29,601 nt of DNA from JAGQTE01 sp964648005. GTDB lineage: Bacteria > Actinomycetota > Acidimicrobiia > Acidimicrobiales > Acidimicrobilacustridaceae. The stretch is from positions 1-29,601 of the forward strand of contig CAZYKR010000013.1 of assembly GCA_964648005.1 (NCBI GenBank). The letters run 5' to 3'. How positions within the stretch are numbered: position 1 is the first letter of the stretch; each line of letters opens with the position of its first letter. Of the stretch, positions 24,776-29,601 are shown piece after piece. The notes beneath the pieces were generated by a model. The model had not been told where the DNA came from. It searched no databases and saw nothing but the letters and a program-made list of their open reading frames with translations. The translations under genes were made by a program, and so were the position numbers.

Positions 24776-25252
24776 ATGACCGGCGTCGGCATCGGCGATC
24801 GAGCCCCCGACTTCTCCCTGCCGGGAACCGACGGCACGGACGAGGGACGCCGCACCTATGCCCTGCACGAGTTCGGCGGCCGTGCCGTGGTGCTGGCCTT
24901 CTACCCAGCCGACAGCTCGCCGGTTTGCACGGCGCAGCTCGGGGCCTACAGCGACGAGCTGGACCGCTTCGCCGCCTTGGACGCGCAGGTGTTGGCCATC
25001 AGCCCGCAGTCGGTCGGCGAGCACGAGCACTTCGCCGAGGCCAACGGCGGGTTCGGCTTCCCGCTCCTCGCCGACGAGGCCAAGGTGGTCGGCGACGTCT
25101 ACGGCGTGCTCGGGCCACTCGGCTTCTACAAGCGGTCCGTGTTCGTCGTCGACCGAGGCGGCGTCGTGCGCTACGCCCACCGGGCGACGGCCGGGCTGAC
25201 GTTCCGACCCGTCGACGAGCTCGTCGAGGTCCTCGAGCACCTCGACCCGTAG
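24776..25252 (+). CDS. Peroxiredoxin (AhpC/TSA, BCP-like), single cysteine
   Basis: This 158-residue thioredoxin-fold protein reduces peroxides. The peroxidatic cysteine is C51 in YPADSSPVCTAQL; the preceding F-Y-P and the proline-valine match PxxxT/S-x-x-C. It is the only cysteine in the protein, so no internal disulfide can form. A partner thiol would have to resolve it; mycothiol is a reasonable guess because mshC is in this window, but this is inference. The core has DRAPDFSLPG (8-17), VLAISPQSVGEHEHFAEANG and SVFVVDRGGVV. It follows yebC by 10 bases. The ATG at 24776 has only a weak purine tract upstream. Confidence 0.92.
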   Translation: MTGVGIGDRAPDFSLPGTDGTDEGRRTYALHEFGGRAVVLAFYPADSSPVCTAQLGAYSDELDRFAALDAQVLAISPQSVGEHEHFAEANGGFGFPLLADEAKVVGDVYGVLGPLGFYKRSVFVVDRGGVVRYAHRATAGLTFRPVDELVEVLEHLDP

Positions 25253-25286
25253 GTCGACGGCCCGGCCCGCTCCTGCTCCCGGCCCG

Positions 25287-26144
25287 TTACTGCTCGTTGG
25301 CGACGCCGAGGAGCGAGGCCCGCTTGATCGACCGCACGCCGGTGGCGAGGCTGATGATGGCGATCGTCCACGCCACCGCACCGAGGATCAGCGACAGCGT
25401 GGCGGTGCCGGACCCGATCAAGGCGCCGGTCGACTGGCCGTAGGCGATGATGATCAACGGCAGCGTCACCAGGCCCGTCGCTTGCTGCGCCGCCGCCGTG
25501 GAGCGCACCCGCGCCGATAGGCGGAGCACGAGCGACAGCGCCAGGGCCAGGAACGGCGGGAGGACCCAGGCGATGAGCAGCCACCACGACGAGGTGGGGA
25601 AGAACCAGTAGCCGAGATCGCCGCCCACCACGATGTTCACGAGCAGTGCGTACGCCCCGAACCCGACGACCGTCGTGATGTAGCCGGGGATGAGGCTGGC
25701 GATCAGCTTGCCGAGGTAGATCTCGCGGGTGTCGGCGGGGGAGTGGGCCAGGAACTCGCCGGTGCCCCGCTCGCGTTCGCCGACGATGGTCGAGGCCCCG
25801 ACGGCGGACGAGATCGTGAGGGGCACGACGACGGCGATCGGCGCGAACAGGTAGACGGCCAACGTGTAGTTGACCTGCGTGGCGGCATCGACCTCGGCGC
25901 CGCTGCTGGTCACCGTGGGCACGGCCTGCTGCGCGCTCTGCGGAAGGAGGTCCAGGGCCTGCGACACCTGCTGCACGGCGCCGACGTTGCCGACGTTGGC
26001 GATGACCAGGAGCAGGAACGCCGGCACGATGAGGAAGAAGAAGCCGCCCAGCAGCGCCATCGGCACCCAGAAGTCCTTGGACTCGAACAGCTGGCGCAGA
26101 TCGGTCCGGGCGACCGTCCACATGCGTTGGGTTCGGAAGGCCAC
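25287..26144 (-). CDS. ABC-2 type exporter permease
   Basis: This 285-residue membrane protein starts with a cytoplasmic segment, MAFRTQRMWTVARTDLRQLFESKDFW, followed by one helix (about 28-50). A periplasmic-type polar loop follows (about 51-90), and then about five further helices to residue 275. GERERGTGEFLAHSPADTREIYLGKLIAS is the coupling-region signature of NatB/ABC-2 permeases. It is paired with the ATPase gene 31 bases upstream. The GTG at 26144 has AGGAG 5 bases upstream, so it is preferred over ATG at 26123. The substrate is unknown; NatB-like sodium export and drug or lipid export are both possible. Confidence 0.87.
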   Translation of the reverse strand: MAFRTQRMWTVARTDLRQLFESKDFWVPMALLGGFFFLIVPAFLLLVIANVGNVGAVQQVSQALDLLPQSAQQAVPTVTSSGAEVDAATQVNYTLAVYLFAPIAVVVPLTISSAVGASTIVGERERGTGEFLAHSPADTREIYLGKLIASLIPGYITTVVGFGAYALLVNIVVGGDLGYWFFPTSSWWLLIAWVLPPFLALALSLVLRLSARVRSTAAAQQATGLVTLPLIIIAYGQSTGALIGSGTATLSLILGAVAWTIAIISLATGVRSIKRASLLGVANEQ

Positions 26145-26175
26145 GTCGTCTCCTCGTGCCGTGGGGCGGTCGCGG

Positions 26176-27255
26176 TTACAGGGGGCTGTCCACGCCCGAT
26201 GCGCGCCGTTCGGCGCGCACGGCGAAGTACAGCTCTTCGAGCGTCGGATGATGGGGCTCCACCCGGGTCAGGCGCACTCCGCCGGCGGCGAGGCGGCCGA
26301 CGACGTCGGGCACGCGTGCCAGGTCGTCGAGCTGCACTTCGGCCAGGCCGTTGCGGGCGTAGCCGACCACGCCCTCCCAATCGGCAACCTGATCGAGCTG
26401 GGTCGGATCCTCGGCGTCGAGGCGGACCAGGTCGTGTGGCCAGTAGCGGCGGATCAGCTCCTGCTGAGTCCCGGCCATGAGGTCGGTGCCGCTCTCGAGC
26501 ACGATGATCTGGTCGGCCAAGCCCTCGGCCTCGATCAACAGATGGGTGCACATGACGACGGTGCGACCGTCGTCGGTCATCTCGCGGATGAGCTGGAGCA
26601 CGGCGTGCGACGACTCGGGATCGAGCCCGCTCGTCGGCTCGTCGAAGAGCAACAGCTCCGGATCGTGCAGCACCGATCGGGCCAGGGCGAGACGGGTCTT
26701 CATACCGGTCGAGTAGCCGCCGACCTGCTGGTCGAGCGCCTCGACGATGCCGAACCGACCGGCGGCGGCGCGGATCTGGCTGATCGCATTGCGCCCCAGG
26801 CCGTACAGCTCGGCCGAGTACTGCAGGTTGTCCCACCCCGAGAGCCGGTCGTACAGCGCCGGCTTCGCCGACACGATGCCGCAGCGGCGGCGGACCTCCT
26901 CGCCCTGGGTGTGGGGGTCCATCCCGAACGTGCGGATGTGTCCGCGGTCCGGCGCGAGGGCACCGGTGATGACCCGGATCGCCGTCGTCTTACCAGCGCC
27001 GTTCGGCCCGAGCAGCACCGAGATCCGCCCCTTGGGCACCAGGATGTTCAGCTCCGACAGCGCGGGCACGGAGCCGAAGCGCTTGAACACATGTCGCAGC
27101 TCCACGACCAACTCGTCCGTCGGCTCGGTGGGGGCGACCAGGCGAGGCGAGGCCGTGGCGTCCGGTGCGATGGTGGCGTCGGCGCGTACGTTGCCGCTGA
27201 CCGGCGGGAAGTACGCGCCCTCGGCGGGCTCGTCGGGGTGCACGCAAGGTCTCAT
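26176..27255 (-). CDS. ABC transporter ATP-binding protein (ABC-2 exporter type)
   Basis: This 359-residue nucleotide-binding subunit has Walker A GPNGAGKTT (83-91), an unusual signature YSTGMKTRLALARS (181-194), Walker B LLLFDEPTSGLD (201-212) and switch histidine in MCTHLL. The last 100 residues form a C-terminal domain typical of exporters of this class (HPTLEELYFAVRAERR). The N-terminal 50 residues before LVVELRHVFKRFG are disordered-looking and have no counterpart in most relatives. The ATG at 27255 follows GCGAGG by 5 bases; the GTG at 27261 overlaps that site. The permease is directly downstream, so the two form an operon. It is divergent from ruvC, with 100 bases between. Confidence 0.9.
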   Translation of the reverse strand: MRPCVHPDEPAEGAYFPPVSGNVRADATIAPDATASPRLVAPTEPTDELVVELRHVFKRFGSVPALSELNILVPKGRISVLLGPNGAGKTTAIRVITGALAPDRGHIRTFGMDPHTQGEEVRRRCGIVSAKPALYDRLSGWDNLQYSAELYGLGRNAISQIRAAAGRFGIVEALDQQVGGYSTGMKTRLALARSVLHDPELLLFDEPTSGLDPESSHAVLQLIREMTDDGRTVVMCTHLLIEAEGLADQIIVLESGTDLMAGTQQELIRRYWPHDLVRLDAEDPTQLDQVADWEGVVGYARNGLAEVQLDDLARVPDVVGRLAAGGVRLTRVEPHHPTLEELYFAVRAERRASGVDSPL

Positions 27256-27340
27256 CGGCACCTCGCCGTCGTCCTGAAGGGGTCGGCGCCGGGCGGCGGG
27301 GCGGCTCCGTGCGGTCCACCGGTCGCCGGATCCGTCCCGC

Positions 27341-27346
27341 TAGGGT
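27341..27346 (+). promoter_or_regulatory. -10 element (TAGGGT), predicted leaderless start of ruvCAB
   Basis: TAGGGT ends 9 bases before the ruvC ATG at 27356. There is no ribosome site in between. I see no LexA box (the actinobacterial CGAAC-type palindrome) in the 100-base gap. Confidence 0.48.
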
Positions 27347-27355
27347 CCCGTACGT

Positions 27356-27859
27356 ATGTTCGTGATGGGCATCGATCCGGGGCTGTCCCGCTGCGGCTAC
27401 TGCGTGCTCGAGGTGCGCCGGGGTGCAGCGGCGCGAGCGGTGGCGCTCGGCGTGCTGCGCACCGCCGTCGGCGACCCGGTGCCGCAGCGGCTGGTCGAGT
27501 TGCAGCGCGAGGTACGGGCGCTGCTGTGCGAGTTCGCGCCGCAGGCGTTGGCCGTCGAGCGGGTGCTGTTCCAGGCCAACGTGCGCACGGCGATGTCGGT
27601 CGGCCAGGCGAGCGGCATCGCCATGGCCGAGGCCGCCGCTGCCGGGTGCGACGTCGTCGAGTACTCGCCCAACCAGGTCAAAGAGGCGGTGGCCGGGCAC
27701 GGCGCCGCCGGCAAGGAGGAGGTCCAGCGGATGGTCCAGACGTTGCTCGGCCTGACGGCGCCGCCGCGTCCGGCGGACGCCGCCGATGCCGCCGCCATCG
27801 CCCTGTGCCACGTGGCGATGGCGCCCATGGCCATGTCCGTGCAGCGGAGCCTGCGGTGA
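27356..27859 (+). CDS. ruvC: Holliday junction resolvase RuvC
   Basis: This 167-residue endonuclease cuts Holliday junctions in recombination repair. The acidic catalytic set is complete: D7 (GIDPGLSRCGY), E68 (LAVERVLFQ), D141 and D144 (ADAADAAAIA). NQVKEAVAGHGAAGKEEVQ is the helical DNA-binding segment. The ATG at 27356 gives MFVMGIDPG, with D7 at the usual position; an ATG at 27365 would remove the first strand. Its stop overlaps the ruvA start by 4 bases. The operon order ruvC-ruvA-ruvB is standard for actinobacteria. Confidence 0.97.
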   Translation: MFVMGIDPGLSRCGYCVLEVRRGAAARAVALGVLRTAVGDPVPQRLVELQREVRALLCEFAPQALAVERVLFQANVRTAMSVGQASGIAMAEAAAAGCDVVEYSPNQVKEAVAGHGAAGKEEVQRMVQTLLGLTAPPRPADAADAAAIALCHVAMAPMAMSVQRSLR

Positions 27860-28482
27860 TCGGGTCGCTGCGGGGGACGCTCCTCGAGCGATGGGGCACC
27901 GGTGAGGTGCTCGTCGAGGTGGCCGGCGTCGGCTACGCGCTGACCGTGGCGCCGAGCACCGCCGTGTCCATCGGCGAGCCGGGGGACGAGGTCTTCGTCT
28001 ACGTCCACCACCACATCCGTGAGGACACGCAGGTGCTGTTCGGGTTCGCGTCGTCCGAGGAGCGCACGGCGTTCGGCGCCCTGCTCGGCGCGCACGGTGT
28101 CGGGCCGAGCCTGGCGCTGGCGATCTTGTCGGTGCACGACCCGATCGGGCTGGCGCAGGTCCTGGCCACCGACGACATCGACGCCCTGTGCCTCGTGCCC
28201 GGCGTCGGCGAGAAGACCGCCGCCCGCCTGCTCGTCGAGCTCAAGTCCCGACTCGACGTGCCCGAGCTCGAGCGCGCCGCGTCGTCTGCGGCCACCGCAC
28301 GGTCTGGTGCCCCCAGCGCCGGTGCCGGCGCCCCGCCGAATCCCCGTGCCGACGTGCGCGACGCCTTGGCCAATCTCGGCTACGGGCCCGACGAGGTGAC
28401 GGCGGTGCTGCGCGAGCTGCCCGAGTCCGACGACGTCTCCGAGCTGCTGCGGGTGGCGCTACAACGCCTGGCGGTCAGCTGA
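27856..28482 (+). CDS. ruvA: Holliday junction branch-migration protein RuvA
   Basis: This 208-residue protein binds four-way junctions as a tetramer and loads RuvB. Domain I begins MIGSLRGTLLER, with VEVAGVGYALTVAPST. HHHIREDTQVLFGFAS is the usual link to domain II, and VPGVGEKTAARLLVELKSRL holds the helix-hairpin-helix. A flexible Ala/Gly/Pro linker (about 135-158) leads to the small RuvB-binding domain III (RADVRDALANLGYGPDEV). The start is a GTG overlapping the ruvC stop (GTGA). The stop overlaps the ruvB ATG by one base. Confidence 0.97.
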   Translation: MIGSLRGTLLERWGTGEVLVEVAGVGYALTVAPSTAVSIGEPGDEVFVYVHHHIREDTQVLFGFASSEERTAFGALLGAHGVGPSLALAILSVHDPIGLAQVLATDDIDALCLVPGVGEKTAARLLVELKSRLDVPELERAASSAATARSGAPSAGAGAPPNPRADVRDALANLGYGPDEVTAVLRELPESDDVSELLRVALQRLAVS

Positions 28483-29573
28483 TGCGCGACGAGCTGCTCG
28501 ACCCCGGGCCCATCGACGACGACGAGGCGTTCTCGGCGGCTGCCGAGGCGCCGGACGGTCCGATCGATCTGGGCGACGAGGGTGGGCTGCGTCCCCGACG
28601 GCTCGACGAGTTCGTGGGGCAGACCGAGCTGAAGGACCATCTCGGCATCATCCTCGAGGCGGCTCGGCGACGCGGGCAGGCGGCGGACCACCTCCTGTTC
28701 GCCGGTCCGCCGGGCCTGGGCAAGACGACGCTCGCCGGCATCGTCGCCACCGAGATGGAGGTCGGGCTGCACGTCACGTCGGGCCCGACGCTCGAACGCG
28801 CCGGCGACCTGGCCGCCATCCTGACGCGCCTGGGCGAGGGCGACGTGCTCTTCATCGACGAGATCCACCGCCTCTCGCGCGCCGTCGAGGAGGTGCTGTA
28901 TCCGGCATTGGAGGACTTCCAGCTCGACATCGTGCTGGGGAAGGGGCCAGCGGCCCGGTCGATCCGACTCGACCTGCCGCGCTTCACCCTCGTCGGCGCA
29001 ACCACGCGCACCGGGCTCATCACCGGACCCCTGCGCGACCGGTTCGGCCTCGTGGCGCGTCTCGACTTCTACACGGTCGACGACCTGGAGGCGATCGTCG
29101 AGCGCGCCGCCGACATCCTGGGCGTGCCGATCGCCGGCACCGGGGCGCACGAGATCGCCCGACGTGCGCGAGGCACGCCTCGCATCGCCAACCGGTTGCT
29201 GCGCCGGGTCCGCGACTTCGCCGAAGTCAAGGCGAGCGGGGTCGTCGACGAGGAGACGGCGCGGGCCGGGCTCAGCCTGTTCGGGGTCGACGAGCGCGGG
29301 CTCGACAAGGTCGACCGCGCCATCCTGCGGGCGCTGTGCGAGCGCTTCGGTGGTGGACCGGTCGGTCTGTCGACGCTGGCGATCGGGGTCAGCGAGCCGT
29401 CGGAGACGGTCGAGGACGTGTACGAGCCGTTCCTCATCCAGCAGGGCCTGCTGATGCGCACGCCCCGCGGTCGGGTGGCGACGCCGGCGGCGTGGCAGCA
29501 CCTGGGGCTGGTGCCGCCGGCAGGGGCGCCGTTGATGGCGGCCGACGGCGACGTCCCCTCCCTGTTCGACTGA
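28482..29573 (+). CDS. ruvB: Holliday junction branch-migration ATPase RuvB
   Basis: This 363-residue AAA+ motor drives branch migration with RuvA. Walker A is GPPGLGKT (75-82), Walker B is DVLFIDEIHR (121-130), sensor 1 lies in LVGATTRTGLITGPLRDRFG and the arginine finger region is included there. The C-terminal winged helix contains GGPVGLSTLAIGVSEPSETVEDVYEPFLIQQGLLMRTPRGR in pieces typical of RuvB. The start ATG sits in TGATG with the ruvA stop. The tail of about 20 residues ends in an acidic DVPSLFD. The call is safe. Confidence 0.98.
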   Translation: MRDELLDPGPIDDDEAFSAAAEAPDGPIDLGDEGGLRPRRLDEFVGQTELKDHLGIILEAARRRGQAADHLLFAGPPGLGKTTLAGIVATEMEVGLHVTSGPTLERAGDLAAILTRLGEGDVLFIDEIHRLSRAVEEVLYPALEDFQLDIVLGKGPAARSIRLDLPRFTLVGATTRTGLITGPLRDRFGLVARLDFYTVDDLEAIVERAADILGVPIAGTGAHEIARRARGTPRIANRLLRRVRDFAEVKASGVVDEETARAGLSLFGVDERGLDKVDRAILRALCERFGGGPVGLSTLAIGVSEPSETVEDVYEPFLIQQGLLMRTPRGRVATPAAWQHLGLVPPAGAPLMAADGDVPSLFD

Positions 29574-29576
29574 CAA

Positions 29577-29598
29577 CCCCACCCCCACCCCCACCCCC
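29577..29598. repeat. C4-5A tandem repeat, G-quadruplex motif on the minus strand
   Basis: Four cytosine tracts of 4, 5, 5 and 5 bases are separated by single adenines, starting 4 bases after the ruvB stop. The minus strand therefore reads G5TG5TG5TG4, a tight four-tract quadruplex motif. The window ends 3 bases later, so the full length is unknown. It may be a polymorphic simple repeat or influence the 3' end of the ruvCAB transcript. Confidence 0.8.
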
Positions 29599-29601
29599 AA
29601 C

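Noticed and set aside
27256..27355. LexA-regulated promoter for ruvCAB
   Set aside because: I could find no palindrome of the actinobacterial SOS-box type in the 100-base intergenic region.
1..29601. tRNA, rRNA, CRISPR, transposon, phage or defence-system genes
   Set aside because: Intergenic gaps are all short (about 160 bases or less) and none shows a cloverleaf, repeat-spacer pattern or terminal inverted repeats. No nuclease/helicase/toxin set is seen apart from the standard RuvABC proteins.

Overview
The window is very GC-rich (about 70% by eye) and densely coded, with no gene-free stretch longer than about 160 bases. I see no rRNA, tRNA, CRISPR array, transposase or phage gene. The gene content points to a high-GC actinobacterium. 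It includes a mycothiol ligase (MshC), an F420-dependent NADP reductase, an InhA-type enoyl reductase, and the phosphatidylinositol mannoside set (PgsA, PatA-like acyltransferase, PimA). The block thrS - HIT - pgsA - acyltransferase - pimA - pdxS - pdxT - yebC - ruvCAB follows the gene order of Mycobacterium tuberculosis Rv2614c to Rv2592c. Several proteins are divergent from mycobacterial forms, so a deep branch such as Acidimicrobiia is my inference, not something proven here.

Layout. 1-2671: the C-terminal part of a sulfatase, translationally coupled to a nucleotidyltransferase-fold protein. 2694-5273 (minus): a dynamin-like P-loop protein with degenerate GTPase motifs, followed by fabI/inhA. 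5427-8294: F420:NADP reductase, mshC and a plsC-type acyltransferase. 8353-10829: thrS overlapping a HIT/Ap4A phosphorylase gene. 10878-17341: an accessory island that interrupts the otherwise conserved order between HIT and pgsA. It holds a small membrane protein, a 1292-residue secreted DUF4091/propeller/triplicated-repeat protein, a convergent GH5 cellulase resembling Acidothermus E1, and a DinB-fold protein without metal-ligand histidines. 17438-20267: pgsA, acyltransferase and pimA for PIM synthesis. 20327-22301: an M48-like membrane protein whose HExxH motif reads HELLR, and a DUF3048 lipoprotein. 22389-25252: pdxS, pdxT, yebC and a single-cysteine peroxiredoxin. 25287-27255 (minus): an ABC-2 exporter. 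27356-29573: ruvC, ruvA and ruvB with overlapping stops and starts, followed by a G-quadruplex-type C4-5A repeat at the right edge.

Two patterns go beyond routine annotation. First, a TAnnnT hexamer, matching the actinobacterial -10 element, lies 7-10 bases before the start codon of seven genes (npdG, thrS, the 188-aa membrane protein, pimA, the M48-like gene, pdxS, ruvC). This predicts leaderless mRNAs. Other genes have the same hexamer farther upstream, usually with a Shine-Dalgarno site. Second, three proteins keep a recognisable fold but lack catalytic or ligand residues: the dynamin-like protein, the M48-like protein and the DinB-like protein. I found no clear sign of a wholly new multi-gene system. 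The best candidates for new biology are these pseudo-enzymes, the large secreted repeat protein and the leaderless promoter architecture.
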